From assembly GCA_037179385.1 (NCBI GenBank), contig CM074200.1:33049884-33113883 (forward strand): a stretch of DNA of 64,000 nucleotides, in the 5' to 3' direction. Source of the DNA: Holothuria scabra. Lineage: Eukaryota > Echinodermata > Holothuroidea > Aspidochirotida > Holothuriidae. Of the stretch, positions 1 through 12,169 are shown piece by piece (the stretch's first letter is position 1; each line of letters begins with the position of its first letter). The position numbers were made by a program, and so were the translations under genes. The notes under the pieces are model-generated. The model was not told the DNA's origin, made no database searches, and saw only the letters and a list, made by a program, of their open reading frames with translations.

Positions 1-1179
1 GCATGTTTCTCGCTTTTATTAATTAAATTGAATAATTCGCTCGTCGCGTTAACATTCTCTTGTTGTTGCAGAAACCACAAAGCTCTTTGGGAAGTATTGT
101 GTAAAATCGCGACGCAGTAACCTTTTATTATTAAAACGGTTGGAAAATTTGCGAGCCTCAAACCTCGTGGTAAAAAGTGACACGTTGCGTTCTTATACAC
201 ATTCCTCGATCAAGCAATTTAGTTAAATGCTTCATTCGTCGATTTTTGTATTCCCTTGGTCTAGCCGAGACCACTAAGCTGATTGGAAGCTATTGTTTTA
301 AATAGCGACGCAGAAAGTTAAAATTATTTATATTCGTGCCTTATTGGGGAGCCTAAATGCTCGTTGTGAAATTAGTGACGAGCTTGTTTATGAGGCATGT
401 TTCTCGCTGTTATTAGTAAAATTAAATGATTTTGTTGTCGCTTTTACATCCTCTTGCCTTTGAAGCGACCACTTAGCTTTTCATTTAAGAGCTATTGTTT
501 AAAATCGCGACGCAGCAAACAACGAAATTTAACATTAGTGTCTAATTTTCATGTCTCAAAGCTCGTGGTGAAAAAGTGACGCGTTTCGTTCTAAGGAAGA
601 TTTCACGCTCTTGCTATTAAAGACAAATTCTTCGTTCGTCGCTTTTTGTATTCTCTTGTTCTAGCAGAAACCACTTATCTGTTTGGGAGTTATTCTTTAA
701 AATTGTAACGCAGAAAGTTAAAATTATTTAAATTTGTGCCTTATTTGGGAGCCTAAACACTCGTGGTGAAATTAGTGACGCGCTTGTTTATGGGGCATGT
801 TTTTCGCTTTTATTAGTAAAATTAAATGATTGTTTTGTAGCTTTTACATTCTCTTGTCTTTGCAGCGACCACTTAGCTTTTCATTTGAGAGCAGCTTTTG
901 TTTAAAATCGCGACGCAGCAAACAACGAAATTTAACATTAGTGTCTAATTTTCATGTCTCAAAGCTCGTGGTGAAAAAGTGACGCGTTTCGTTCTAAGGG
1001 AGATTTCTCGCTCTTGCTATTAAAGATAAATTCTTCGTTCGTCGCTTTTTGTATTCTCTTGTTCAAGCAGAAACCGCTTAGCTGTTTGTGAGCTATTGTT
1101 TAAAATTGTAACGCAGAAAGTTAAAATTATTTATATTCGTGCCCTGTATGGGACACTTAAAGCTCGTGTTGAAATTAGT

Positions 1180-3183
1180 GACGCGCTTGTTATGAGGCAT
1201 GTTTCTCGCTTTTATTAGAAAAATTAAAAGATTTTGTTGTCGCTTTTACATCCTCTTGCCTTTGAAGCGACCACTTAGCTTTTCATTTAAGAGCTATTGT
1301 TTAAAATCGCGACGCAGCAAACAACGAAATTTAACATTAGTGTCTAATTTTCATGTCTCAAAGCTCGTGGTGAAAAAGTGACGCGTTTCGTTCTAAGCGA
1401 GATTTCACGCTCTTGCTATTAAAGACAAATTCTTCGTTCGTCGCTTTTTGTATTCTCTTGTTCTAGCAGAAACCACTTATCTGTTTGGGAGTTATTCTTT
1501 AAAATTGTAACGCAGAAAGTTAAAATTATTTAAATTTGTGCCTTATTTGGGAGCCTAAACACTCGTGGTGAAATTAGTGACGCGCTTGTTTATGGGGCAT
1601 GTTTTTCGCTTTTATTAGTAAAATTAAATGATTGTTTTGTAGCTTTTACATTCTCTTGTCTTTGCAGCGACCACTTAGCTTTTCATTTGAGAGCAGCTTT
1701 TGTTTAAAATCGCGACGCAGCAAACAACGAAATTTAACATTAGTGTCTAATTTTCATGTCTCAAAGCTCGTGGTGAAAAAGTGACGCGTTTCGTTCTAAG
1801 GGAGATTTCTCGCTCTTGCTATTAAAGATAAATTCTTCGTTCGTCGCTTTTTGTATTCTCTTGTTCAAGCAGAAACCGCTTAGCTGTTTGTGAGCTATTG
1901 TTTAAAATTGTAACGCAGAAAGTTAAAATTATTTATATTCGTGCCCTGTATGGGACACTTAAAGCTCGTGTTGAAATTAGTGACGCGCTTGTTATGAGGC
2001 ATGTTTCTCGCTTTTATTAGAAAAATTAAAAGATTTTGTTGTCGCTTTTACATCCTCTTGCCTTTGAAGCGACCACTTAGCTTTTCATTTAAGAGCTATT
2101 GTTTAAAATCGCGACGCAGCAAACAACGAAATTTAACATTAGTGTCTAATTTTCATGTCTCAAAGCTCGTGGTGAAAAAGTGACGCGTTTCGTTCTAAGC
2201 GAGATTTCACGCTCTTGCTATTAAAGACAAATTCTTCGTTCGTCGCTTTTTGTATTCTCTTGTTCTAGCAGAAACCACTTATCTGTTTGGGAGTTATTCT
2301 TTAAAATTGTAACGCAGAAAGTTAAAATTATTTAAATTTGTGCCTTATTTGGGAGCCTAAACACTCGTGGTGAAATTAGTGACGCGCTTGTTTATGGGGC
2401 ATGTTTTTCGCTTTTATTAGTAAAATTAAATGATTGTTTTGTAGCTTTTACATTCTCTTGTCTTTGCAGCGACCACTTAGCTTTTCATTTGAGAGCAGCT
2501 TTTGTTTAAAATCGCGACGCAGCAAACAACGAAATTTATCATTAGTGTCTAATTTTCATGTCTCAAAGCTCGTGGTGAAAAAGTGACGCGTTTCGTTCTA
2601 AGGGAGATTTCTCGCTCTTGCTATTAAAGATAAATTCTTCGTTCGTCGCTTTTTGTATTCTCTTGTTCAAGCAGAAACCGCTTAGCTGTTTGTGAGCTAT
2701 TGTTTAAAATTGTAACGCAGAAAGTTAAAATTATTTATATTCGTGCCCTGTATGGGACACTTAAAGCTCGTGTTGAAATTAGTGACGCGCTTGTTATGAG
2801 GCATGTTTCTCGCTTTTATTAGAAAAATTAAAAGATTTTGTTGTCGCTTTTACATCCTCTTGCCTTTGAAGCGACCACTTAGCTTTTCATTTAAGAGCTA
2901 TTGTTTAAAATCGCGACGCAGCAAACAACGAAATTTAACATTAGTGTCTAATTTTCATGTCTCAAAGCTCGTGGTGAAAAAGTGACGCGTTTCGTTCTAA
3001 GCGAGATTTCACGCTCTTGCTATTAAAGACAAATTCTTCGTTCGTCGCTTTTTGTATTCTCTTGTTCTAGCAGAAACCACTTATCTGTTTGGGAGTTATT
3101 CTTTAAAATTGTAACGCAGAAAGTTAAAATTATTTAAATTTGTGCCTTATTTGGGAGCCTAAACACTCGTGGTGAAATTAGTG
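1180..3183 (+). repeat. 802-bp higher-order repeat block
   Basis: Four consecutive monomers form an 802-bp unit. Copies 1180-1981 and 1982-2783 are almost identical, with a difference visible near 2538. A third, partial copy of 400 bp (2784-3183) follows. A related, slightly diverged unit covers about 380-1179. After 3183 the array switches to a hybrid dimer. This indicates recent local amplification by unequal exchange. Confidence 0.9.
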
Positions 3184-4805
3184 ACGCGCTTGTTTATGAG
3201 GCATGTTTTTCGCTTTTATTACAAAAATTAAAAGATTTTCTTGTCGCTTTTACATCCTCTTGCCTTTGAAGCGACCACTTAGCTTTTCATTTAAGAGCTA
3301 TTGTTTAAAATCGCGACGCAGCAAACAACGAAATTTAACATTAGTGTCTAATTTTCATGTCTCAAAGCTCGTGGTGAAAAAGTGACGCGTTTCGTTCTAA
3401 GGGAGATTTCACGCTCTTGCTATTAAAGACAAATTCTTCGTTCGTCGCTTTTTGTATTCTCTTGTTCTAGCAGAAACCACTTATCTGTTTGGGAGTTATT
3501 CTTTAAAATTGTAACGCAGAAAGTTAAAATTATTTAAATTTGTGCCTTATTTGGGAGCCTAAACACTCGTGGTGAAATTAGTGACGCGCTTGTTTATGGG
3601 GCATGTTTCTCGCTTTTATTAGTAAAATTAAATGATTGTTTTGTAGCTTTTACATTCTCTTGTCTTTGCAGCGACCACTTAGCTTTTCATTTGAGAGCAG
3701 CTTTTGTTTAAAATCGCGACGCAGCAAACAACGAAATTTATCATTAGTGTCTAATTTTCATGTCTCAAAGCTCGTGGTGAAAAAGTGACGCGTTTCGTTC
3801 TAAGGGAAATTTCACGCTCTTGCTATTAAAGATAAATTCTTCGTTCGTCGTTTTTTGTATTCTCTTGTCCTAGCAGAGACCACTTAGCTGTTTGGGAGCT
3901 AGTGTTTGAAAGAGCGACGTCGCAACTTATGATTAATTATATTTGCTCCTTTCTTTGCAAGCCTAACGGCCGGTGGAAGAATTAGTGACGCGCATTTTTT
4001 TCTGAGGCATGTTTCTCGCTTTTATTAATTAAATTGAATAATTCGCTCGTCGCGTTAACATTCTCTTGTTGTTGCAGAAACCACATAGCTCTTTGGGAAG
4101 TATTGTGTAAAAACGCGACGCAGTAACCTTTTATTATTAAAACGGTTGGAAAATTTGCGAGCCTCAAACCTCGTGGTAAAAAGTGACACGGTTGCGTTCT
4201 TATTCACATTCCTCGATCTAGCTAAGTATTTAAATGCTTTATTCGTCGATTTTTGTATTCTCTTGTTCCAGCCGAGACCACTCAGCTGTTTAGGAGCTAC
4301 TGTTTAAAATAGCGACGCAGAAAGTTAAATTATTTATATCCGTGACTTATTTGGGAGCCTAAAAGCTTGTGGTGAAATTAGTGACGCGCTTGTTTATGAG
4401 GCATGTTTCTAGCTTTTATTAGTAAAATTAAATGATTGTGTTGTCGCTTTTACATTCTCTTGTCTTTCCAGCGACCACTTAGCTTTTCATTTTAGAGCTA
4501 TTGTTTAAAATCGCGACGCAGCAAACAACGAAATTTAACATTCGTGTCTAATTTTCATGTCTCAAAGCTCGTGGTGAAAAAGTGACGCGCTTCGTTCTAA
4601 GGGAAATTTCACGCTCTTGCTATTAAAGATAAATTCTTCGTTCGTCGTTTTTTGTATTCTCTTGTTCTAGCAGAGACCACATAGCTGTTTGGGAGCTAGT
4701 GTTTGAAAGAGCGACGTCGCAACTTATGATTATTTATATTTGCGCCTTTCTTTGCAAGCCTAACGGCCGGTGGAAGAATTAGTGACGCGCATTTTTTTTT
4801 CTGAG

Positions 4806-6600
4806 GCATGTTTCTCGCTTTTATTAATTAAATTGAATAATTCGCTCGTTGCGTTAACATTCTCTTGTTGTTGCAGAAACCACATAGCTCTTTGGGAAGT
4901 ATTGTGTAAAAACGCGACGCAGTAACCTATTATTATCAAAACGGTTGGAAAATTTGCGAGCCTCAAACCTCGTGGTAAAAAGTGACACGGTTGCCTTCTT
5001 ATTCACATTCCTCGATCAAGCAATTTAGGTTAAATGCTTCATTCGTCGATTTTTGTATTCTCTTGGTCTAGCCGAGACCACTAAGCTGATTGGAAGCTAT
5101 TGTCTTAAAAAGCGACGCAGAAGGTTAAAATTATTTATATTCGTGCCTTATTTCGGAGCCTAAAACCTCGTTGTGAAATTAGTGACGCGCTTGTTTATGA
5201 GGCATGTTTCTCGCTGTTATTAGTAAAATTAAATGATTTTGTTGTCGCTTTTACATCCTCTTGCCTTTGAAGCGACCACTTAGCTTTTCATTTAAGAGCT
5301 ATTGTTTAAAATCGCGACGCAGCAAACAACGAAATTTAACATTAGTGTCTAATTTTCATGTCTCAAAGCTCGTGGTGAAAAAGTGACGCGTTTCGTTCTA
5401 AGGAAGATTTCACGCTCTTGCTATTAAAGACAAATTCTTCGTTCGTCGCTTTTTGTATTCTCTTGTTCTAGCAGAAACCACTTATCTGTTTGGGAGTTAT
5501 TCTTTAAAATTGTAACGCAGAAAGTTAAAATTATTTAAATTTGTGCCTTATTTGGGAGCCTAAACACTCGTGGTGAAATTAGTGACGCGCTTGTTTATGA
5601 GGCATGTTTCTCGCTTTTATTAGTAAAATTAAAAGATTTTGTTGTCGCTTTTACATTCTCTTGTCTTTGCAGCGACCACTTAGCTTTTCATTTGAGAGCA
5701 GCTTTTGTTTAAAATCGCGACGCAGCAAACAACGAAATTTAACATTAGTGTCTAATTTTCATGTCTCAAAGCTCGTGGTGAAAAAGTGACGCGTTTCGTT
5801 CTAAGGGAGATTTCTCGCTCTTGCTATTAAAGATAAATTCTTCGTTCGTCGCTTTTTGTATTCTCTTGTTCAAGCAGAAACCGCTTAGCTGTTTGTGAGC
5901 TATTGTTTAAAATTGTAACGCAGAAAGTTAAAATTATTTATATTCGTGCCCTGTATGGGACACTTAAAGCTCGTGTTGAAATTAGTGACGCGCTTGTTTA
6001 TGAGGCATGTTTCTCGCTTTTATTAGAAAAATTAAAAGATTTTGTTGTCGCTTTTACATCCTCTTGCCTTTGAAGCGACCACTTAGCTTTTCATTTAAGA
6101 GCTATTGTTTAAAATCGCGACGCAGCAAACAACGAAATTTAACATTAGTGTCTAATTTTCATGTCTCAAAGCTCGTGGTGAAAAAGTGACGCGTTTCGTT
6201 CTAAGGGAGATTTCACGCTCTTGCTATTAAAGACAAATTCTTCGTTCGTCGCTTTTTGTATTCTCTTGTTCTAGCAGAAACCACTTATCTGTTTGGGAGT
6301 TATTCTTTAAAATTGTAACGCAGAAAGTTAAAATTATTTAAATTTGTGCCTTATTTGGGAGCCTAAACACTCGTGGTGAAATTAGTGACGCGCTTGTTTA
6401 TGGGGCATGTTTCTCGCTTTTATTAGTAAAATTAAATGATTGTTTTGTAGCTTTTACATTCTCTTGTCTTTGCAGCGACCACTTAGCTTTTCATTTGAGA
6501 GCAGCTTTTGTTTAAAATCGCGACGCAGCAAACAACGAAATTTAACATTCGTGTCTAATTTTCATGTCTCAAAGCTCGTGGTGAAAAAGTGACGCGTTTC
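4806..6600 (+). repeat. Second block of the satellite repeating the 1-1180 order
   Basis: The monomer order starting at 4806 (AATTGAATAATTCGC variant, then the CTAAGCTGATTGG variant at ~5083, then the GCTGTTATTAG variant at ~5210) repeats the order seen from position 1. The same monomers reappear about 4.8 kb apart. The AATTGAATAATTCGC variant also occurs at 4008, and a slightly changed form (AATTCCC) at 6813. This is a large-scale duplication inside the array, separate from the 802-bp unit. Confidence 0.7.
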
Positions 6601-7199
6601 GTTCTAAGGGAGATTTCTCGCTCTTGCTATTAAAGATAAATTCTTCGTTCGTCGTTTTTTGTATTCTCTTGTCCTAGCAGAGACCACTTAGCTGTTTGGG
6701 AGCTAGTGTTTGAAAGAGCGACGTCGCAACTTATGATTATTTATATTTGCGCCTTTCTTTGCAAGCCTAACGGCCGGTGGAAGAATTAGTGACGCGCATT
6801 TTTTTTCTGAGGCATGTTTCTCGCTTTCATTAATTAAATTGAATAATTCCCTCGTCGCGTTAACATTCTCTTGTTGTTGCAGAAACCACATAGCTCTTTG
6901 GGAGGTATTGTGTAAAATCGCGACGAAGTAACCTATTATTATCAAAACGGTTGGAAAATTTGCGAGCCTCAAACCTCGTGGTAAAAAGTGACACGTTGCG
7001 TTCTTATACACATTCCTCGATCTAGCTAAGTATTTAAATGCTTTATTCGTCGATTTTTGTATTCTCTTGGTCCAGCCGAGATCACTCAGCTGTTTAGGAG
7101 CTATTGTTTTAAATAACGACGCAGAAAGTTAAAATGATTTATATTCGTGCCTTGTTTGGGAGCCTAAACGCTCGTGGTGAAATTAGTGACGCGCTTGTT

Positions 7200-9240
7200 A
7201 TGAGGCATGATTCTCGCTGTTATTAGTAAGATTAAATGATTGTGCTGTCGCTTTTACATTCTCTTGTCTTTGCAGCGACCACTTAGTTATTCATTTTAGA
7301 GCTGTTGTTTAAAATCGAGACGCAGCAAACTACGAAATTTAATATTCGGGTCAAATTTTCCAGTCTCAAAGCTCGTGGTGAAATAAGTGACGCGCTTGTT
7401 TATGAGGCATGTTTCTCGCTTTTATTAATAAAATTGAATAATTAGCTCATCGGGTTAGCATTCTCCTGTTGTTGCAGAAACCACATAGCTCTTTGGAAGC
7501 TATTGTGTTAAATTGCGACGCAGTAACCTATTATTGTTGAAACCGGTATAAATTTGGAAGCCTCAAACCTCGTGGTCAAATAGTGATACGCTTCGATCTA
7601 AGACAGATCGTTTGATCTATTTATTGAAGTTAAATGCTCCATTCGTCGATTTTTGTATTCTCTTGTTCTAGCCGAGACCACTAAGCTGTGTGGGAGCTAT
7701 TGTTTTAAATAGCGACGCAGAAAGTTAAAATTATTTATATTCGTGCCTTATTTGGGAGCCTTAAACTCGTTGTGAAATTAGGGACGCGCTTATTTCTGAG
7801 GCATGTTTTTCGCTGTTATAATTAAAATTAAATGATTGTGTTGTCGCTTTTACATTCTCTTGTCTTTGCAGAAACCACTTAGCTTTTCATTTTAGAGCTA
7901 TTGTTTAAAATCGCGAGGCAGCAAACTACGAAGTTTAACATTCGGGTCTAATTTTCGAGTCTCAAAGCTCGTGGTGATATAAGTGACGCGCTTGTTTATG
8001 AGGCATGTTTCTCGCTTTTATTAGTAAAATTAAATGATTTTGTTGTCGCTTTTACATTCTCTTCTCTTTGCAGCGACCACTTAGCTTTTCATTTAAGAGC
8101 TATTGTTTAATATCGCGACGCAGCAAACTACGAAATTTAACATTCGTGTCTACTTTTCGAGTCCCAAAGCTCGTGGTGAAAAAGTGACGCGCTTTGTTCT
8201 TGGGGAGATTGCTCGCCCTTGCTATTAAAGATAAATACCTTGTTCGTTGTTTTTTGTATTCTCTTGTTCTAGCAGAAACCACTTAGCTGTTTGGGAGCTA
8301 TTGTTTAAAATTGCGACGCAGAAAGTTAAAATTGTTAATATTCGTGCCTTATTTGGGAGCCTAAAAGCTCGTGGGGAAATTAGTGACGTGCTTTTTTCTG
8401 AGGCGTTTCTCGCTTTTATTAGTGAAATTAAATGATTGGATCGCCGTTTTTACATTCTTATTTTTCAAGGCTTTTTTTAGATATCTCGAGGCAGGAAACC
8501 ATGATAATTAACATTCGTGTGTAATTTTCAAGTCTGAAAGCTCGTGGTGAAAAAGTGACGCGCTTCGTTCTTAGGGAGATTGCTTGCTCTTGCTATTGAA
8601 GATAAATTCTTCCTTCGTCTTTTTTGTATTCTCTTGTTTTAGCACAGGCCACTTAGCTGCTTGTATGCTATTTTTTGAAATAGCTACGTAGCAACTTATG
8701 AACTTTTGGGAGCCTAAAGGCTGCGTGGTGAAATTAGTCACGCGCTTTTTTTTAGGCATGTTTTCGCTTGTATTAGTGAAATGAAATGATTCGTTCGTCG
8801 CTTTAACATGCTCTTGTTCTTGCAGAAACCACACAGCTCTTTTGGAACTATTGTGTGAAATAGCGACGCAGTAACTTATATTTATTAAAATTGGTGGATA
8901 ATTTGCGAGCCTCAAACCTCGTGGTGAAAAAGTGACGGGCCTCTTTCTTAGGCAGATTGCTAGCTCTTGCGATTGAAGATAAATTCTTCGTTTGTCGTTT
9001 TTTTTTTTTTTTTTTTGTATTCTCTTGTTCTAGCAGAGACCACTTAGGTGTTTGGGAGCTATTGTTTGAAAAAGCGACGCAGAAGTTATTATTATTTTTA
9101 TATTCTTGCCTACTTTAGAAGCCTAAAGGCTCGCGGTGGAATTAGTGACGGGCTTTTTTATGTGGCATGTTTTTGGCTTTTATTAGTAAAATTAAATTAT
9201 TTGTTCGTCGCTTTTACTCTGTCTTGTCTTTGCAGCGTCC
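7200..9240 (+). repeat. Diverged right flank of the satellite
   Basis: Monomers here keep the ACCACTTAGCTnTTTnGGAGC, GCGACGCAG and GTGACG(C)GC boxes but have many substitutions and length changes, including a truncated monomer near 8460-8500 and a poly-T run at about 9000-9018. Loss of homogeneity toward an array edge is expected when unequal exchange is weaker at the border. The last recognisable monomer breaks off near 9240. Confidence 0.8.
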
Positions 9241-9296
9241 ACATCGCATGAGTTTAGATGATCATCGCACATCGGTGAGCCTTTTGCCCGAATTCT

Positions 9297-9562
9297 GGTA
9301 CGCCGAAAGGCTCACTCGGTATGCCATGCGGAAGGGACAGTAATAACATGATGGACTTACGTTTCTACATCTGTTTTTAGATGTACAACGTGTAATTTTT
9401 CAAGAACATCGTAACATTTGACATGATGAACTTATGGTTTTAGTACATGATGGTGTAAACTTTCATCATGATCGTATTAAGTTAGTACATCATCGTATAT
9501 TTTTGGTACATGAACGTACAATTTTAGTACATGATTATATAAGGTGAGCCTTTTGGCGTGCC
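9297..9562. mobile_element. 266-bp TIR element at the satellite inversion point
   Basis: The ends match the inverted consensus GGYACGCCRAAAGGCTCAC over about 18-19 bp (left arm 9297-9315, right arm 9544-9562). A further partial arm at 9274-9285 makes a local hairpin with the left arm. The interior (about 9340-9540) is a degenerate minisatellite built on TTAGTACATGATCGTATA-like units. No coding capacity is seen. It looks like a MITE-type non-autonomous element. No target duplication could be recognised, so the superfamily is not assigned. Confidence 0.55.
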
Positions 9563-10287
9563 ATAATTAAAGTCAAGAGCAAAAACGAGCAACCTGCCTC
9601 AGAATGAGGCGCGTCACTAATTTCACCAAGAGCTTTGAGACTCGCCAATTCGCAACTTATTTGAATTAACATGAGTTACAGCGTCTTTATCCCGACCGAT
9701 ACCTCTCAAAAAGCTAAGTGGTCTCTGCAAGACCCAAGAGAATGCACAAAATAACAAACGAGGTATTCAACTCCAATAGCAAGACCGAGCAATCTGCCTA
9801 AGAACGAATCGCGTTACTTTTTCACCGCGAGCTATGAGGCTCACAAATTATCCACGAATTTGAATAATTGTAAGTTACTGGGTCGCTTTTTGAACCGATA
9901 GCCATGAAAAAAGCTATTAGTTGGTGCAAAAATAAGAGAATGCAAACAACGACGACAGAGGCTTTTAATTTCACTAGTAAAAGCGAGAAATGTGCTTAAG
10001 AAAGAAGCGCGTCAATACTTCACCACGAGCTTTGAGGCTCGCAAATAAAGCAGGAATGTGAATAATTATAAGTTACCGCGTCGCTATTTTAACCGATAGC
10101 TCTGAAGACCGCTAAGTGGTCTCCTCATGAACAAGAGAATGGAAAAAACAACGGACGAGGCATTGAATTCAAGAGCAATAACGAGCAACCTGCCTAAGAA
10201 CGAAGTGCGTCACTAACTTCACCACGAGCTTTGAGACTCGTCAATTCGCAACTAATTTGAATAAACATGAGTTCCCGCCTCTTTCAG
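9563..10287 (-). repeat. Inverted satellite monomers
   Basis: The reverse complement of the 1-9240 monomer is recognisable here through CGCGTCACTAATTTCACC, GAGCTTTGAGACTCGC, TTACnGCGTCGCT and AAGTGGTCTC boxes. About 3.5 diverged monomers are present. Orientation is opposite to the main array, with the 9297-9562 element between them. Confidence 0.88.
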
Positions 10288-10375
10288 TGACCCACATTGC
10301 GGGCCAATTTCGAGTCCAGTACCCCCCGGGTCTAAGCCGAGTCCGAGTCCAGAGGACCCGAGTCCGAATCCATCT
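10288..10375. repeat. GAGTCC-type short repeat
   Basis: The stretch carries several spaced copies of GAGTCC/GAGTCCGA with CCCGGGTC and GGACCC between them. It follows directly on the broken end of the inverted satellite. It is a small degenerate minisatellite with no supported function. Confidence 0.5.
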
Positions 10376-10411
10376 CATTTGTAAAAGTGCTGCTAACTGT
10401 ACAGTTGCAGC

Positions 10412-10606
10412 TTAACGAGGGCATAGAGGGGTCCCCCATACTTTGCCCTTGTCGTCCAATTGCACCCCACATACATGCGATAACCTCAACAATTCTGGGG
10501 GCTTTGCTCTGGGCTTGACCCTTCTCACAGGGGTGCACATTTCACATCTTGTTCTCTCTGCCACTTCATGAGGAAATTTTGCCAATAGTTTGTATCCCTT
10601 CCCCAC
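10412..10606 (-). pseudogene. Possible remnant of a cysteine-rich protein, unrecognised
   Basis: A 64-residue reading frame contains four cysteines (CEMC near residues 21-24, CGV at about 47, LCPR at the end), resembling a zinc-ribbon or the cysteine-rich tail of some transposases. A stop follows right after LCPR, and an overlapping frame (10332-10538) continues the strand with more cysteines, so a frameshift is possible. I do not recognise the protein. It could equally be chance. It lies between satellite debris and the AGGTCA-array element, a context that favours mobile-element residue over a host gene. Confidence 0.2.
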
Positions 10607-11082
10607 TAAATTTAATTGACTTACACCTGTGTAACCACTGGAAGTTCAGCAGCAGCTAGCTGTTCAAGTACCGGGACATCTTTTGATATTGATGGGTACT
10701 GGTGCCAGGTCATGAGTACAGATATGGCAACCAGGTTAGGGAGCAAAGATATTACAAACCTAAATTAGTTTATCATGAGCACATGTACAGTATATTGGCC
10801 TACTCACTGCAGGGTCCTCTTCTCAGGGGAAGTTTAAATCTTTTGTTGCCCCTCAGAAATTACACTATCAAATGGCTAGTTGAACAATATGATCCCCCTT
10901 TAAAAAAAAGAATGAACGCCCCCCCCCCCCAAAAAAAAGACATACTGGAATGTTGGTAATTAGGATTGACTCGCTGATGCCCATAAATGATATAGCTAAT
11001 TTAATACTGTTAGTTTTGATATGACTTCTCACCTCAGTTGTCATCCTTGAGGTTTCATGGTCAAAGCTTGAATAGCTTAATC
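10607..11082. other. No gene recognised
   Basis: No convincing coding region is visible. A short C-run followed by an A-run lies at about 10919-10937. The 85-residue frame at 10702-10959 reads through it and looks like chance. Confidence 0.5.
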
Positions 11083-11084
11083 AG

Positions 11085-12169
11085 CTTAAAACCAGAAAGC
11101 CTGCTTTCAAATTGACAGTGCTTGATAAATTTTTCTTTACATTTTAGGCACAGAATTTTCGCAATTTTACCCCTGGTGACCTGAAATGACCTTTGACCTC
11201 TACCAAAAACAATAGGCTTCCTTCTCTCAACATGACAAATCTACATACCAAATATAAAAAGTATCTGTTACTCTTATCTGGAGATATTGTGTTTACAAGC
11301 CATTTTCGAAGTTTTGGCAATTTTACCGCTGGTGACCTCAAATGACCTTTGACCTCTACATAAAGCACTAGGCTTCTTTCTTTCAACATGTAAAATCTAT
11401 ACACAAAGTATGAAAATTGTCGGGCAATCCTATCTGAAGATATCATGTTTTCAAGCCATTTTCGGTGTTTTCACATTTTTACCGCTGATGACCTCAAATG
11501 ACCTTTGACCTCAGCCAAAAACAATAGACTTCTTCCTCTCAACGTGACAAACCTATATACCAAGCATGAGAAGTATTTGTCATTCCTATCTGAAGAAATC
11601 ATGTTTAAAAGCCATTCTCGGGATTTTCCCAATTTTACCGCTGGTGACCTCAAATGAACTTTGAATTCTACCAAAAGCCATAGGCTCATTTCTCTCGACA
11701 TGACAAATCTATATACCAAATATGAAGGGAATCTGTCACTCCTTTTTGAAGATATCGTGTTTACAAGCCATTTTCAGTGTTTTCGCAATTTTACCGCTAA
11801 TGACCTCAAATGACCTTTGACCTCTACCAAAAACAATTGGGTTCTTCCTCTCAACATGACAAATCTATATACCAAGTATGAAAGTTGTCGGGCATTCCTA
11901 TCTGAAGATATCGTGTTTAAAAGCCATTTTCGGCGTTTTCGCAATTTTACCGCTGGTGACCTCAAATGACCCTTGACCTCTACCAAAAACAATAGGGTTC
12001 TCCCTCTCAACATGATAAATCTATATACCAAGTATGAAAAGTGTCTGACATTCCTATCTTAAGATATCGTGTTTACAAGCAAGTGTCACAAACACACACA
12101 CACATACACACACACACACACACGACATCACCATCGCATAGATTCCTTGCCTGCCTACGGCAAGGAATC
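11085..12169 (-). mobile_element. Palindrome-ended element with AGGTCA tandem array, copy 1
   Basis: Read on the minus strand, the element starts with a hairpin, GATTCCTTGCC-N7-GGCAAGGAATC (12141-12169). It then has a (TG)n tract (complement at about 12090-12123), six or so ~155-bp tandem units, and a unique tail that includes the complement of GGCACAGAATTTTCG. A second copy of the same order and sequence lies on the + strand at 56051-57440. Each unit contains a TGACCTTTGACCT block or a variant, and perfect forms occur at 11188, 11343, 11499 and 11811. Frames across the array (for example 11144-11446) are repeat-driven. The two copies make a mobile origin likely. The class is unknown and no transposase is seen. 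Confidence 0.75.
12087..12123. repeat. (CA)n microsatellite
   Basis: An almost pure CA dinucleotide run interrupted by a single AT step. It occupies the same place inside the element as the TG runs in the 56-kb copy, so it is part of the element and not an independent repeat. Confidence 0.9.

Larger units (their letters stand above)
1..9240 (+). repeat. Satellite array of ~200-bp monomers
   Basis: The segment is a head-to-tail array of ~200-bp units. Each unit carries a CTCGTGGTGAAA-type box followed by GTGACGCG, an ATTCTCTTGTT box, a pyrimidine stretch ending in GCAG(A/C)(A/G)ACCAC, and a GCGACGCAG box. Two monomer classes alternate: one starts after GTGACGCGC with TTGTTTATGAGGC, the other after GTGACGCG with TTTCGTTCTAAGG. 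Boundary boxes at 1180, 1380, 1579, 1783 and 1982 give monomers of 200, 199, 204 and 199 bp. The array starts outside the window. Units around 0.4-6.6 kb are much more alike than those after 7.2 kb. The short ORFs inside follow monomer length and are not supported as genes. A centromeric or heterochromatic satellite is possible, but location cannot be told from sequence. Confidence 0.95.

Noticed and set aside
1199..1381. Repeated 60-residue ORF in satellite units (also at 2001, 2803, 3203, 5604, 6007)
   Set aside because: The frame recurs only because the units are near-identical. It starts and stops at monomer boxes, is broken in diverged monomers and has no domain, so it is not a gene family.
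6703..7011. 102-residue minus-strand ORF in the satellite
   Set aside because: It runs across monomer borders and is interrupted in neighbouring copies, so it is a chance frame.
1..9240. CRISPR-like regular repeat spacing
   Set aside because: The whole ~200-bp unit is repeated with no unique spacers, and the context is eukaryotic. It is a satellite.
12141..12169. Helitron 3' hairpin
   Set aside because: The hairpin is terminal, but no CTRR end or TC start was found and both copies abut T-runs, so I do not claim a Helitron.
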